64,000 bases of DNA from Mycolicibacterium lutetiense (lineage in GTDB: Bacteria; Actinomycetota; Actinomycetes; Mycobacteriales; Mycobacteriaceae): contig NZ_JAGIOP010000001.1 in assembly GCF_017876775.1 (NCBI RefSeq), positions 806,001 through 870,000 of the forward strand, in the 5' to 3' direction. A program made the translations under genes and the position numbers. This document shows positions 1 through 9,753 of the stretch, piece by piece (position 1 is the first letter of the stretch; every line of letters begins with the position of its first letter). The notes beneath the pieces are model-generated. The model did no database searches. It was not told where the DNA came from and was given only the letters and a program-made list of their open reading frames with translations.

Positions 1-1118
1 AGCTGCGTCGAACCGATGACATCGACGAAAATCACTGCGGCGTGGCGCTCTTCGCCGCCCAGGACCGGCTTCTGCTGCTCGGCCAGCGCGGCCACCTCTC
101 GGCCGACGTGACGACCGAACAGATCACGTACCCGTTCCCGCTCGCGCAGGCCGTGGACCATCGAGTTGAATCCGCGTTGTAGCTGCCCGAGTTCAGTACC
201 GTCGAACACCACCAGGTTGGTGTCCAGATCGCCCTGCTCGACACGGTTGAGGGCCGCACGTACGACGCGGATCGGAGTTGCGGTCAGATACGACAGGATC
301 CACATCAGCAGGAAACCGAACACCAGCGCAAACGAGCCGAGGCCGATGACGGCGTAGGCGAATTGCGTCGGGGTCAGGTTGTTGAGCGTCAGGGCGAACA
401 TCGCGGCCAGCATGATGCCCAGGATCGGCACACCCGAGCTGAGCGCCCAGACCACCATGATGCGGCCCATGATGCCCGGAGCCAGCCGGACCGGCGGCGG
501 GCCGGCCTCCAGTGCCTGCGCGGCGACCGGCCGCAGTGCGAACTCGGTGAGCAGATGGCAGCTCACCGACACCACGATTCCCGGAAAGGTGATGCCCAGC
601 AGGAACTTCGGAATGTAATTGGTGTCGACGACCCCGTACAGCGTTGTCAGCAGGGCGGCGCCGAGACCCCACAGGACCAGCAGCACCCGGGTGAGCCGGA
701 ACGGGGCGAAGAAGGTGTTGCGCTGATCGGCAACGGTGGGCGGTCGTTCTTCGATGGCCCAGCGCACGTTGTCGATCACCCGCGTCGTCGCCCAGAACAC
801 CCCGACGATCAGCGCCATGGCCATGTAGACGGGGGCCACGATGAAGGTGATCCAGCGGACCGGCGGAGCGAACACGTCGGGTGTCGGGAACAACAGCGTG
901 ACGATGATCATCGAGATGCCGATGCCGACCAGGTTCCCGCCGATCACGAACGTCGTGAGGATCGCCTGGATGCGCACCCTGCGGCGGCGCTGACTTTCCG
1001 ATACCCGGCCCAGCACCCACGATCCGTATTCCGGTGTGGCAGGGATCCGGCTGTTCTGGCGCGTGACACCTTCGAGGACTCGGCCCAGCCGTCGTGCCAG
1101 CGATTTGTCGGAGTTCAT
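1..1118 (-). CDS. Membrane class III adenylate cyclase with HAMP domain (3' end outside window)
   Basis: Translating the minus strand from the ATG at 1118 gives an open frame to the window edge, starting MNSDKSLARRLGRVLEG. Several hydrophobic segments form an N-terminal membrane region (residues about 50-260). They are followed by a HAMP-like stretch (TPIRVVRAALNRVEQGDLD) and the start of a class III cyclase catalytic domain with the metal-binding motif VIFVDVIGST. The gene therefore encodes a membrane-bound enzyme that makes cAMP from ATP in the cytoplasm. It matches the Rv1318c-Rv1320c type, which lies next to nucS in M. tuberculosis. The rest of the catalytic domain is cut off, so activity cannot be judged. 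A cAMP phosphodiesterase-type gene is also in this window, at 24218. Confidence 0.9.
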   Translation of the reverse strand, partial: MNSDKSLARRLGRVLEGVTRQNSRIPATPEYGSWVLGRVSESQRRRRVRIQAILTTFVIGGNLVGIGISMIIVTLLFPTPDVFAPPVRWITFIVAPVYMAMALIVGVFWATTRVIDNVRWAIEERPPTVADQRNTFFAPFRLTRVLLVLWGLGAALLTTLYGVVDTNYIPKFLLGITFPGIVVSVSCHLLTEFALRPVAAQALEAGPPPVRLAPGIMGRIMVVWALSSGVPILGIMLAAMFALTLNNLTPTQFAYAVIGLGSFALVFGFLLMWILSYLTATPIRVVRAALNRVEQGDLDTNLVVFDGTELGQLQRGFNSMVHGLRERERVRDLFGRHVGREVAALAEQQKPVLGGEERHAAVIFVDVIGSTQ

Positions 1119-1151
1119 TGTGGCGTCAGCCTAGTTCGTCCGATCTGCCCT

Positions 1152-1157
1152 TAAGGT
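1152..1157 (+). promoter_or_regulatory. Probable -10 box of nucS (TAAGGT)
   Basis: TAAGGT lies seven bases before the GTG at 1165, the spacing expected when transcription begins at the start codon. The same hexamer precedes glgP (9740-9745) with eight intervening bases. No clear -35 box is seen. Confidence 0.45.
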
Positions 1158-1164
1158 GGATCGG

Positions 1165-1851
1165 GTGCGCCTCGTGATTGCCCAGTGCACCGTCGACTAC
1201 GTCGGGCGGCTGACCGCCCACCTTCCTTCGGCCCGCCGGCTGTTGTTGTTCAAGTCCGACGGTTCCGTCAGTGTCCACGCCGATGATCGTGCCTACAAGC
1301 CGCTGAATTGGATGAGTCCGCCGTGCTGGCTCGTCGAGTCGGCTCCGGAATCATCCGGGGACGGCGCACCTCTCCTCTGGGTGGTGGAGAACAAGGCTGG
1401 TGAGCAGCTGCGGATCACCATCGAGGACGTCGAGCACGACTCCAGCCACGAATTGGGTGTCGATCCCGGCCTGGTCAAGGACGGCGTGGAGGCCCATCTG
1501 CAGAAACTGCTGGCTGAGCACGTCGAGTTGCTCGGCGCCGGGTACAGCCTGGTGCGCCGCGAGTATCCGACCGCGATCGGCCCGGTGGATCTGATGTGCC
1601 GTGACGAGTTGGGCCGTTCGGTGGCCGTGGAGATCAAACGTCGCGGCGAGATCGACGGTGTCGAGCAGCTGACCCGGTACCTCGACCTGCTCAACCGCGA
1701 CACCGTGCTGGCCCCGGTGGCAGGAGTATTCGCCGCCCAGCAGATCAAACCGCAGGCCCGAACCCTGGCTACTGACCGTGGAATCCGTTGCGTGACTTTG
1801 GATTATGACCAGATGCGGGGTATGGACAGCGACGAATACCGGCTGTTCTGA
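1165..1851 (+). CDS. nucS: Mismatch-specific endonuclease NucS (EndoMS)
   Basis: The 228-residue protein starts [16 protein letters not shown] and matches NucS, which cuts both strands at mismatches and provides mismatch repair in actinobacteria lacking MutS/MutL. The N-terminal half is the DNA-binding/dimerisation region. The C-terminal RecB-like nuclease domain shows GPVDLMCRD and [17 protein letters not shown], the expected Asp and Glu-x-Lys catalytic residues. The last residues, EYRLF, resemble a sliding-clamp-binding tail. A GTG at 1156 is in frame, but 1165 was chosen because it gives the family's usual N-terminus and fits the -10 box at 1152-1157. Its stop overlaps the start of the next gene. 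Confidence 0.93.
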   Translation: MRLVIAQCTVDYVGRLTAHLPSARRLLLFKSDGSVSVHADDRAYKPLNWMSPPCWLVESAPESSGDGAPLLWVVENKAGEQLRITIEDVEHDSSHELGVDPGLVKDGVEAHLQKLLAEHVELLGAGYSLVRREYPTAIGPVDLMCRDELGRSVAVEIKRRGEIDGVEQLTRYLDLLNRDTVLAPVAGVFAAQQIKPQARTLATDRGIRCVTLDYDQMRGMDSDEYRLF

Positions 1852-2132
1852 TGAGCCGCCGACCGCGTGAACACCGTCGGTTGGCGCCCTTTCCGCCGTC
1901 GCGTCGCGTCGAGACGGGGCCCGACGGTTACGACTATGAGGTGCGGGTGGTCGCCGCGTCGCGCGCGGTGAAGGTCTATCGATGCCCCGGCTGTGATCAC
2001 GAGATTCGTGTGGCCACCGCGCATGTGGTGGTGCTGCCGATCGACGTCGGTGATGTTGAGGACCGCAGGCATTGGCACACCGCCTGCTGGGCGAACCGGA
2101 CCAACCGCGGTCCGACGAGAAAGTGGTCCTGA
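1851..2132 (+). CDS. Small conserved protein with possible zinc site (Rv1322-like)
   Basis: The 93-residue basic protein overlaps the nucS stop (TGATG) and is probably co-translated with it. It has a YRCPGCDHEIR segment and a later HWHTACW, so two Cys pairs plus histidines could bind a metal ion. The position after nucS matches Rv1322 of M. tuberculosis. No enzymatic motif is seen and its function is unknown. Its tight coupling to nucS hints at a role in DNA metabolism, but that is inference. Confidence 0.82.
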   Translation: MSRRPREHRRLAPFPPSRRVETGPDGYDYEVRVVAASRAVKVYRCPGCDHEIRVATAHVVVLPIDVGDVEDRRHWHTACWANRTNRGPTRKWS

Positions 2133-2137
2133 GCTTC

Positions 2138-2611
2138 TCAGTGCTCGTCTGCTGCGGGTTCCACCAGCTCGATCAGCACGCCGCCGGCGTCCTTGGGGTG
2201 GACGAAGTTGATACGTGAGTTCGCCGTGCCCTTGCGGGGGACGTCGTAGAGCAGCCGCACGCCGTTGCTGCGCAGTCGCTCGGACAGGGCATCGATGTCG
2301 CTGGTCCGGTAGGCCAGCTGCTGCAGGCCGGGGCCGCGGGTATCGAGGAACTTGGCGATCGTCGACTTCTCGTTGAGCGGGGCCAGGAGCTGGATCTGGG
2401 CACTGCCCTTGGGCGCGCCGCGGACCGAGAGCATCGCCTCACGTACGCCCTGCTCTTCGTTGATCTCCTCGTGCAGGACGATCATGCCGAGGTTGTCGTG
2501 GTACCACTTGGCGGTGGCGTCCAGATCGGCGACCGCGATGCCGACGTGATCGATCGCCGTCACCAGCGCGCTGGCGAGCAGTGGACGGGCATCAACCTGA
2601 TCGGCGGTCAT
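2138..2611 (-). CDS. Methylmalonyl-CoA epimerase
   Basis: The 157-residue vicinal-oxygen-chelate protein has the typical start of the fold, TAIDHVGIAVADLDATAKWY, then GVREAMLSV, GLQQLAYRTSDIDAL and a C-terminal GGVLIELVEP. The His and Glu residues in these segments are the expected metal ligands. It interconverts the two epimers of methylmalonyl-CoA in propionate, odd-chain and cholesterol catabolism. The ATG at 2611 was chosen; the frame stays open another 42 codons upstream, but that part is unlike the family and would run into the fadA4 promoter. It is divergent from fadA4. Confidence 0.9.
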   Translation of the reverse strand: MTADQVDARPLLASALVTAIDHVGIAVADLDATAKWYHDNLGMIVLHEEINEEQGVREAMLSVRGAPKGSAQIQLLAPLNEKSTIAKFLDTRGPGLQQLAYRTSDIDALSERLRSNGVRLLYDVPRKGTANSRINFVHPKDAGGVLIELVEPAADEH

Positions 2612-2694
2612 AACGTAACGGTAACCTCTACCTGAACGTTTGCGTATGTGTGATCGCCCACACAGCTTTGGAAACCAGGCCTTGGAGGTAGGAA

Positions 2695-3885
2695 ATGACT
2701 GCGGAAACTCGCACGTCGGTGATCGTTGCTGGAGCACGTACTCCGGTCGGCAAGTTGATGGGCTCGCTGAAGGACTTTTCCGGCAGTGACCTGGGTGGGA
2801 TCGCGATCCGCGGCGCCCTGGAGAAGGCCAAGGTCGATGCTTCGCTGGTCGACTACGTGATCATGGGCCAGGTTCTCACCGCCGGCGCCGGCCAGATGCC
2901 CGCCCGCCAGTCCGCGGTGGCCGCGGGCATCGGGTGGGATGTGCCCGCGCTGTCGATCAACAAAATGTGCCTGTCCGGCATCGACGCGATCGCGCTGGCC
3001 GACCAGCTGATCCGGGCCGGCGAGTTCGAGGTCGTGGTGGCCGGTGGCCAGGAGTCGATGAGCCAGGCCCCGCACCTGCTGCCCAAGAGCCGTGAGGGCT
3101 ACAAGTACGGCGATGCGACGCTGGTCGACCACCTGGCCTACGACGGTCTGCACGACGTGTTCACCGATCAGCCGATGGGAGCGCTCACCGAGCAGCGCAA
3201 CGACGTCGACAAGTTCACCCGCGCCGAGCAGGACGAATTTGCTGCCCAGTCGCACCAGAAGGCCGCCGCGGCGTGGAAGGACGGGGTGTACGCCGACGAG
3301 GTGGTGCCGGTGTCGATCCCGCAGCGCAAGGGCGACCCGATCGAGTTCGCCGAGGACGAGGGCATCCGGGCCAACACGACCGCCGAATCGCTGGGTGGCC
3401 TGCGCCCGGCGTTCCGCAAGGACGGCACCATCACGGCCGGCTCGTCGTCTCAGATCTCCGACGGTGCGGCCGCGGTCGTGGTGATGAGCAAGGCCAAGGC
3501 GCAGGAGCTTGGCCTGGACTGGCTGTGTGAGATCGGGGCGCACGGCGTGGTGGCCGGTCCGGACTCCACGCTGCAGAGCCAGCCGGCCAACGCGATCAAG
3601 AAGGCCGTCGAGCGGGAGGGCATCAGCATCGATCAGCTGGACGTCCTCGAGATCAACGAGGCGTTCGCTGCGGTGTCGCTGGCCTCGACGAAGGAGCTGG
3701 GTGTCGACCCAGCCAAGGTGAACGTCAACGGCGGCGCGATCGCCATCGGCCACCCGATCGGGATGTCCGGTGCCCGTATCACGCTGCATGCGGCGCTGGA
3801 ACTGGCCCGTAAGGGGTCCGGCTACGCGGTGGCTGCGCTCTGTGGTGCCGGTGGCCAGGGTGATGCGCTGATCCTGCGTCGCTGA
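2695..3885 (+). CDS. fadA4: Acetyl-CoA acetyltransferase (thiolase) FadA4
   Basis: The 396-residue thiolase has the nucleophilic Cys at residue 92 in [12 protein letters not shown], the histidine motif [10 protein letters not shown] and the C-terminal proton-transfer Cys in [11 protein letters not shown]. The NEAFA motif is also present. It condenses or cleaves acyl-CoA thioesters in the cytoplasm; a biosynthetic acetoacetyl-CoA thiolase role is likely. A strong ribosome site, GGAGGTAGGAA, precedes the ATG. Position and sequence match Rv1323. A long antisense open frame over the gene is a codon-bias shadow. Confidence 0.95.
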   Translation: MTAETRTSVIVAGARTPVGKLMGSLKDFSGSDLGGIAIRGALEKAKVDASLVDYVIMGQVLTAGAGQMPARQSAVAAGIGWDVPALSINKMCLSGIDAIALADQLIRAGEFEVVVAGGQESMSQAPHLLPKSREGYKYGDATLVDHLAYDGLHDVFTDQPMGALTEQRNDVDKFTRAEQDEFAAQSHQKAAAAWKDGVYADEVVPVSIPQRKGDPIEFAEDEGIRANTTAESLGGLRPAFRKDGTITAGSSSQISDGAAAVVVMSKAKAQELGLDWLCEIGAHGVVAGPDSTLQSQPANAIKKAVEREGISIDQLDVLEINEAFAAVSLASTKELGVDPAKVNVNGGAIAIGHPIGMSGARITLHAALELARKGSGYAVAALCGAGGQGDALILRR

Positions 3886-3952
3886 CAGCTAACCAGCGAA
3901 TTACAACGACGCTGTGTAGTAGCTGGCGCCCCGGTTGGGCACAATGGTGGCC

Positions 3953-4321
3953 ATGGCAAGCACATTCGATGTTCGTACCGAGGCCGGCCGGTTCCGTTTG
4001 GTGGCGATCGCTGAGGCGATCAGCTGGGCCGGTCTGCTGATCGGCGTGTACTTCAAGCGGGTCCATTCGTCGGGCACCGAGATCGGGGTGCAGGTCTTCG
4101 GGCCGGTGCACGGCGTGCTGTTCCTGCTGTACGTGTTCACCGCCCTGATGGTCGGGATGGCTGTCGGCTGGGGCGTCAAGACCTGGCTGCTGGCGTTGCT
4201 GGGCGGCATTGTGCCGCTGGGCAGTGTGTTCTTCGTCATGTCGGCCGACCGGGCCGGTCAGCTGGAATCAGCCGAGTCGGCCGCCGCGCAGCCAGGCGAA
4301 CCGGCCCCCACGACGACGTGA
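3953..4321 (+). CDS. DUF3817 small integral membrane protein (copy 1)
   Basis: The 122-residue protein has three predicted membrane segments (roughly residues 16-34, 52-70 and 78-98) and the DUF3817 pattern GPVHGVLFLLYV followed by a charged, proline-rich cytoplasmic tail. The ATG at 3953 gives MASTFDVRTEAGRFRL; an ATG at 3944 and a TTG at 3935 are in frame and cannot be excluded. Function is unknown. A second DUF3817 protein is at 26455-26799, sharing FG.(V/I)HG..(F/Y)(L/M)LYV. The next gene starts 13 bases after the stop. Confidence 0.82.
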   Translation: MASTFDVRTEAGRFRLVAIAEAISWAGLLIGVYFKRVHSSGTEIGVQVFGPVHGVLFLLYVFTALMVGMAVGWGVKTWLLALLGGIVPLGSVFFVMSADRAGQLESAESAAAQPGEPAPTTT

Positions 4322-4334
4322 CAGACTTGATGGC

Positions 4335-5255
4335 GTGACTCGTCCACGACCTTCTGTCGGTCCGGCGCTAGCCGGTGCGGTTGACCTCTCGGCACTCAAG
4401 CAGCGGCCCGCCGCGTCGGGCGGGACGGGCGGTGGCAGCCCCGCTGCGGCCGGCGGCCCGAATGCCACCGAGGTCACCGAAGCCAACTTCGAAGCCGAGG
4501 TGCTGGTCCGCTCGGGCCAGGTGCCGGTGGTGGTGCTCTTGTGGTCGCCACGCAGCGAGTCCAGTGCGGCGCTGGGGGATGCCCTGGCCGGTCTGGCTGC
4601 GGCGGACAATGGCAAGTGGTCGCTGGCGCTGGTCAACGTCGACACCACTCCGCGGGTGGCGCAGATGTTCGGCATCCAGGGCGTGCCGACGGTTGTTGCC
4701 CTCGCGGGCGGACAACCGATCGCCAGCTTCCAGGGCGCGCAACCTGCCGACGAATTGCGCCGCTGGGTCGATTCGCTGCTCGAGGCAACCGCGGGCAAGT
4801 TGACCGGATCCGGTGACGGCGACGGCGACGGTGACGAGGAGCAGGTCGACCCCGAGTTGGCCGCGGCCCGGACCCACCTGGACGAAGGTGACTTCGCCGC
4901 AGCGTCGGCGGCATATCAGGCGATTCTCGATGCCCAGCCCAATCACGCCGAGGCCAAGGGCGCGGTGCGCCAGATTGCATTCCTCGAACGTGCCAGCGCG
5001 ACGAGCCCCGACGCGGTGGCCGCCGCTGCCGCAGCTCCCGACGACATCGACCTCGCGTTCGCCGCTGCCGACGCCGAGCTCCTGGCCCAAGATGTGTCGG
5101 CAGCCTTCGATCGGCTCATCGCACTGATCAAGCGCACCGCGGGTGACGACCGGACCAAAGTGCGGACCCGGCTCGTCGAGTTGTTCGACCTTTTTGACCC
5201 GGCCGATCCCGAGGTCATCGCCGGCCGTCGCAATCTGGCCAACGCGCTGTACTAG
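4335..5255 (+). CDS. Thioredoxin-fold/TPR protein, CnoX (YbbN)-like
   Basis: The 306-residue protein has a thioredoxin fold at about residues 45-155 (VPVVVLLWSPRSESSAAL, FGIQGVPTVVALAGGQPI). A low-complexity Asp-rich linker (GDGDGDGDEE) and a C-terminal TPR-like region (LDEGDFAAASAAYQAILDAQ) follow. The usual Cys-x-x-Cys of the active loop is replaced by SPRSES, so it cannot act as a disulfide reductase. In this it resembles E. coli CnoX/YbbN, a chaperone-like protein. It corresponds to Rv1324. GTG at 4335 was chosen because a more upstream start would overlap the previous gene by over 100 bases. Confidence 0.88.
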   Translation: MTRPRPSVGPALAGAVDLSALKQRPAASGGTGGGSPAAAGGPNATEVTEANFEAEVLVRSGQVPVVVLLWSPRSESSAALGDALAGLAAADNGKWSLALVNVDTTPRVAQMFGIQGVPTVVALAGGQPIASFQGAQPADELRRWVDSLLEATAGKLTGSGDGDGDGDEEQVDPELAAARTHLDEGDFAAASAAYQAILDAQPNHAEAKGAVRQIAFLERASATSPDAVAAAAAAPDDIDLAFAAADAELLAQDVSAAFDRLIALIKRTAGDDRTKVRTRLVELFDLFDPADPEVIAGRRNLANALY

Positions 5256-5274
5256 CTCGTCGAGAACCGGCGCG

Positions 5275-7482
5275 TCAGGCGGGCTCGAACCACAGCATCG
5301 CCAGCGGCGGCAGCACCATCACCGCCGACGCGGGGCGGCCGTGCCACGGCTCGTCGGTGGCCTGCACCGTGCCCATGTTCCCGATGCCCGACCCGTTGTA
5401 GATCGTGGCGTCGGTGTTGAGAACCTCCTGCCAGTCGCCGGCGTGCGGTAGACCCAGCCGGTATTCGCTGTGCTGGCCGCCGGCGAAGTTGACCACGCAG
5501 GCCAACACGGAACCGTCGGCGCCGAACCGCAGGAAGCTCAGCACGTTGTTGGCCGAGTCGTTCGCGTCGATCCACGAATAACCCTCCGGGCTGGTGTCGC
5601 GGCTCCACAGCGCCGGGTGGCGGCGGTAGATCCCGTTGAGATCGCGGACCAACCGTTGCACGCCACCGGAGAAGCCCTGCTCGTCGAGCTGGAACCAGTC
5701 CAGCCCGCGTTCCTCTGACCACTCGGCTCGCTGTCCGAATTCCTGGCCCATGAACAGCAGTTGCTTGCCCGGGTGGGCCCACTGATAGGCCAGCAGGCTG
5801 CGCAGGCCCGCGGCCTTGGCGTGGTCGTCGCCGGGCATCCGGCTCCACAGCGTGCCCTTGCCGTGCACGACCTCGTCGTGGCTGATCGGCAGCACATAGT
5901 TCTCGCTGAAGGCGTACAGCATCGAGAACGTCATCTCGTGGTGGTGATAACTGCGGTGCACCGGGTCATGGCTGACGTAGTCGAGCGTGTCGTTCATCCA
6001 GCCCATGTTCCACTTCATCGAGAAGCCAAGGCCGCCAAGGTTGGTCGGGCGGGTGACACCGGGCCAGGAGGTCGACTCCTCGGCGATGGTGACGATTCCC
6101 GGGGTCACCTTGTGCACGGTGGCGTTCATCTCCTGCAGGAACTGCACCGCCTCCAGATTCTCCCGGCCACCGTGGATGTTCGGCGTCCAACCGCCCTCGG
6201 GGCGTGAGTAGTCGAGGTAGAGCATCGAGGCGACGGCGTCCACGCGCAGGCCGTCGACATGGTATTCCTTCAGCCAGTACAACGCGTTGGCGACGAGGAA
6301 GTTGCGCACCTCGGGTCGGCCGAAGTCGAAAACGTAGGTGCCCCAGTCGAGCTGCTCACCGCGGCGCGGGTCGGAATGCTCGTAGAGCGGGGTGCCGTCG
6401 AAGCGGCCGAGGGCCCAGGCGTCTTTGGGGAAATGGGCCGGGACCCAGTCGACGAGCACTCCGATCCCGGCGCGGTGCAGCGCATCCACCAGGTATCGGA
6501 AATCGTCAGGGGTTCCCAACCGGGAGGTCGGCGCGTAATAGGACGTCACCTGATAACCCCACGATCCGCCGAACGGATGCTCCGCCACGGGGAGCAGTTC
6601 GACGTGGGTGAAACCCTGTTCCACAACATATTCGGTGAGCTCGGTGGCCAGCTGCCGGTAGCTGAGACCGGGACGCCAGGACATCAGGTGCACCTCGTAG
6701 GTGCTCATCGGTTCGAACACCGGGTTCTGCGCCGCGCGCCGGGCCATCCACTTGGCGTCGGTCCAGGTGTAGGTACTGGAGGTGACCCGGGATGCGGTTT
6801 GCGGTGGCACTTCGGTGGCGAATGCCATCGGATCGGCACGATCGGCGGTGACACCACCCGCGCCGTGGATGCGGAACTTGTACAGACCGTCGGGAGGGAA
6901 CCCAGGCCAGAACAACTCCCAGACCCCCGACGAGCCCATCACCCTCATCTGCGCCTCGTTGCCGTCCCAGTGATTGAAGTCACCGATCACGCTGACGCCC
7001 TTGGCGTTCGGTGCCCATACCGCGAACGACACACCTTCGACGACCCCGTCGGCGGTGGTGAAGCTGCGCCGATGTGCGCCCAGGATCTCCCACAGGCGTT
7101 CGTGGCGGCCCTCGGCGAACAGGTGGAGGTCGAGTTCGCCGAGCGTGGGCAGGAAGCGGTAGGCGTCGGCGGTGGTGTGGGTGAAGATCGTCTCGTCGGC
7201 GCCCGGATAGCCGATCTCCAGGCGATAGTCGGCCAGATCGGTGAACGGTACGGACACCGCGAAAAGTCCGGAATCGATGTGCTGCATGGGGAATCGGTCA
7301 CCGCCGATCACCGCGATGACCTTGACGGAGTGTGGGCGATAGGCCCGGATGACGGTTCGGCCGTTGTACTCGTGGGCCCCCAGCACTGAATGAGGGTCGT
7401 GATGTTGGCCGATCAGCAGCCGCTGGATATCCGATGGGTCGGGCCGCAGATGCCTGTCGGTGAGGTGGTTGCTTGTTGTCAT
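5275..7482 (-). CDS. glgB: 1,4-alpha-glucan branching enzyme GlgB
   Basis: The 735-residue GH13 enzyme has an N-terminal CBM48-type domain ([34 protein letters not shown]). The catalytic barrel carries [14 protein letters not shown] (nucleophile Asp), [10 protein letters not shown] (acid/base Glu) and [13 protein letters not shown] (His-Asp). It forms alpha-1,6 branches in glycogen and capsular glucan. The start at 7482 gives [15 protein letters not shown]; the frame is open upstream but would overlap the end of glgE. It lies seven bases downstream of glgE, so the two form an operon, as in Rv1326c-Rv1327c. Confidence 0.96.
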   Translation of the reverse strand: MTTSNHLTDRHLRPDPSDIQRLLIGQHHDPHSVLGAHEYNGRTVIRAYRPHSVKVIAVIGGDRFPMQHIDSGLFAVSVPFTDLADYRLEIGYPGADETIFTHTTADAYRFLPTLGELDLHLFAEGRHERLWEILGAHRRSFTTADGVVEGVSFAVWAPNAKGVSVIGDFNHWDGNEAQMRVMGSSGVWELFWPGFPPDGLYKFRIHGAGGVTADRADPMAFATEVPPQTASRVTSSTYTWTDAKWMARRAAQNPVFEPMSTYEVHLMSWRPGLSYRQLATELTEYVVEQGFTHVELLPVAEHPFGGSWGYQVTSYYAPTSRLGTPDDFRYLVDALHRAGIGVLVDWVPAHFPKDAWALGRFDGTPLYEHSDPRRGEQLDWGTYVFDFGRPEVRNFLVANALYWLKEYHVDGLRVDAVASMLYLDYSRPEGGWTPNIHGGRENLEAVQFLQEMNATVHKVTPGIVTIAEESTSWPGVTRPTNLGGLGFSMKWNMGWMNDTLDYVSHDPVHRSYHHHEMTFSMLYAFSENYVLPISHDEVVHGKGTLWSRMPGDDHAKAAGLRSLLAYQWAHPGKQLLFMGQEFGQRAEWSEERGLDWFQLDEQGFSGGVQRLVRDLNGIYRRHPALWSRDTSPEGYSWIDANDSANNVLSFLRFGADGSVLACVVNFAGGQHSEYRLGLPHAGDWQEVLNTDATIYNGSGIGNMGTVQATDEPWHGRPASAVMVLPPLAMLWFEPA

Positions 7483-7489
7483 TGTGTTC

Positions 7490-9586
7490 TCATTCCCTGC
7501 GTAGCAAGCCCAGTCGTTGCTCATAGGGTACGAGTGGCATGTTCAGCACATGCGCCACCGCCTTGGCGGGATCGATACGAACGTAATTCGACTGTCCCCA
7601 TTGGTATTCCTCGCCGGTGATCTCGTCGCGTACCCAGAACCGGTCATGCGATTCCATACCCAGTGCCTCCATGTTCAACCACAACGTGGCTTCTTCCGGG
7701 CTGAACGGGTTGAGCGTGACCACCACGAGCACCGTGTCTCCGGTGATCGGGTCGAACTTGCTGTAGGCGAGCAGCGCGTCATTGTCGACGTGATGGAAGG
7801 TGAGGGTACGTAACTGGCGCAGGGCCGGGTGCAGACGCCGGATCTCGTTGAGGCGGGACAGGAATGGTTCGAGCGAACGGCCCTCGGCCAGAGCCGCCGC
7901 GAAGTCGCGGGGACGCAGCTCGTATTTCTCGGAATCCAGGTACTCCTCGCTACCCTCTCGGAGGGCCCGGTGCTCGAACAGTTCGAAGCCGGAATACACG
8001 CCCCACGACGGGCTCATGGTCGCGGCCAGTACCGCGCGGATCGCGAACATGCCGGGGCCGCCGTGCTGTAGCGACGCGTGCAGGATGTCGGGCGTGTTGA
8101 CCCACAGACTGGGTCGCATGCTGTCGGCGTTCGCGGTGATCTCGTTGCCGAACTCGGTGAGCTCCCATTTGGTGGTGCGCCAGGTGAAGTACGAGTAGGA
8201 CTGGGTGAAGCCACGCTTGGCCAATCCGTAGAGCCGGGCCGGCCGGGTGAAGGCCTCGGACAGGAACAGGACGTCCGGATCCTCGTTCTTGACCTCGGCG
8301 ATCAGCCAGACCCAGAAGTTCGGCGGTTTGGTGTGCGGGTTGTCGACGCGAAAGATTTTGACACCGTGTGAGATCCAGAAACGCACGACCCTCAGTACCT
8401 CTTGGTACAGCCCGGCGGGGTCGTTGTCGAAGTTGAGCGGGTAGATGTCCTGGTACTTCTTGGGTGGGTTCTCCGCGTAGGCGATGGTGCCGTCGGGGAG
8501 CACGGTGAACCACTCCGGATGCGCTGCGGCCCAAGGATGATCGGGCGCGCACTGCAGCGCCAGATCCAGTGCCACCTCGACGCCCTGCGTGCGGGCGGCG
8601 GCCACGTAGTCGTCGAAGTCGTCGATGGTGCCCAGGGCCGGGTGCACGGCGTCATGGCCGCCCTCGTCACTACCGATGGCCCATGGCGACCCGACATCGT
8701 CGGGCGCGGCGGTGACCGCGTTGTTGCGTCCTTTTCGGTGCACCTTGCCGATCGGGTGGATGGGCGGCAGGTAGACGATGTTGAAGCCCATGCGCGCGAT
8801 CCGGGGGAGTTCCTCGGCGGCGGTGGCGAAGGTGCCGTGTACCGGATGGCCGGCTTTGTCCCAGCCGCCGGTGGACCGCGGGAACATCTCGTACCACGAG
8901 GAAAACCTGGCCAGTGGCCGATCCACCCAGACCCCGTACTGCTCACCGCGGGTAACCAACTCGCGCAGCGGATACTGTTCGAGCAGTTCGCCGACCTCCT
9001 CGGACAGCGCCGCCCCGGCGCGTCGGAACGGGTCCCCGGGGGTGCTCAGGGCCGCGGCGGCCTCGATCAGCGGATCGCGCAGTTTGCGGGGCATTCCGGC
9101 CGCGGCGCGCTCCAGCAGGTGCGCACCGATCAGCAGGTCGTTGGACAACTCGGCTTCGCTCTGACCGGCACCCAGCTTGGCTTCGACGGTGTGACGCCAG
9201 GTGGCCAGTGGGTCGCCCCAACCGTCGACCCGGTACGTCCACAATCCGACGGTGTCGGGGGTGAACTGGCCATGGAAGACATCGGGGATATGTCCGGTGG
9301 ACATCGGCAAGGTCTGCGGCTTGATGCGTTGTGAAGGACGCACCCCTGGGCTGGTGGGCAACACGGTGTCGATCGCCACTGGCACTGTCGCGGTGTCCGG
9401 TTCGCTGGTCGGCCGTGGGTAGTCCGTACCGAGATACCGCACCACCAGGTTGGCCGAGACCGCGTCATGGCCTTCGCGCCACACCGTGGCCCGAACTGGC
9501 ACCACCTCGCCGACCACGGCTTTTGCCGGGTACTGTCCGCCGAAGATTACTGGCGCGACGTCGTCAATCCCGATACGACCGGCCAC
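7490..9586 (-). CDS. glgE: Maltosyltransferase GlgE
   Basis: The 698-residue GH13_3 protein transfers maltosyl units from maltose-1-phosphate to growing alpha-1,4-glucan. The Asp nucleophile lies in [15 protein letters not shown] and the acid/base Glu in [14 protein letters not shown], both characteristic of GlgE. The N-terminal domain begins [17 protein letters not shown]. The GTG at 9586 follows a GAGGAGTGG ribosome site and gives the family's usual length of about 700 residues. It precedes glgB in an operon and is divergent from glgP, with 167 bases between the two starts. Confidence 0.95.
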   Translation of the reverse strand: MAGRIGIDDVAPVIFGGQYPAKAVVGEVVPVRATVWREGHDAVSANLVVRYLGTDYPRPTSEPDTATVPVAIDTVLPTSPGVRPSQRIKPQTLPMSTGHIPDVFHGQFTPDTVGLWTYRVDGWGDPLATWRHTVEAKLGAGQSEAELSNDLLIGAHLLERAAAGMPRKLRDPLIEAAAALSTPGDPFRRAGAALSEEVGELLEQYPLRELVTRGEQYGVWVDRPLARFSSWYEMFPRSTGGWDKAGHPVHGTFATAAEELPRIARMGFNIVYLPPIHPIGKVHRKGRNNAVTAAPDDVGSPWAIGSDEGGHDAVHPALGTIDDFDDYVAAARTQGVEVALDLALQCAPDHPWAAAHPEWFTVLPDGTIAYAENPPKKYQDIYPLNFDNDPAGLYQEVLRVVRFWISHGVKIFRVDNPHTKPPNFWVWLIAEVKNEDPDVLFLSEAFTRPARLYGLAKRGFTQSYSYFTWRTTKWELTEFGNEITANADSMRPSLWVNTPDILHASLQHGGPGMFAIRAVLAATMSPSWGVYSGFELFEHRALREGSEEYLDSEKYELRPRDFAAALAEGRSLEPFLSRLNEIRRLHPALRQLRTLTFHHVDNDALLAYSKFDPITGDTVLVVVTLNPFSPEEATLWLNMEALGMESHDRFWVRDEITGEEYQWGQSNYVRIDPAKAVAHVLNMPLVPYEQRLGLLRRE

Positions 9587-9739
9587 CCATCCACTCCTCA
9601 CGTCGTCTTCGGTCAAGCGGCTGTCTGTGTGCACTCGCCTTGTCGCGTCTGATACCCACCGTAGTGGGCTGCCCAATCTCGTGGGGGTTAAGCGCGACCT
9701 GACCGCCGCGCTCGCCGCTGCACGAGACGGAATTGTCAG

Positions 9740-9745
9740 TAAGGT
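9740..9745 (+). promoter_or_regulatory. Probable -10 box of glgP (TAAGGT)
   Basis: TAAGGT ends eight bases before the GTG of glgP, consistent with a leaderless or near-leaderless transcript. It is identical to the box before nucS. The 167-base gap between the glgE and glgP starts must also hold the divergent glgE promoter. Confidence 0.42.
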
Positions 9746-9753
9746 TGGGTCGC

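Noticed and set aside
2608..3789. Long minus-strand open frame antisense to fadA4
   Set aside because: It is Arg/His/Gly-rich shadow coding in high-GC DNA and overlaps a clear thiolase with good start and motifs.
6259..7389. Long plus-strand open frame opposite glgB
   Set aside because: The composition is that of complement codons; glgB has all catalytic motifs on the other strand.
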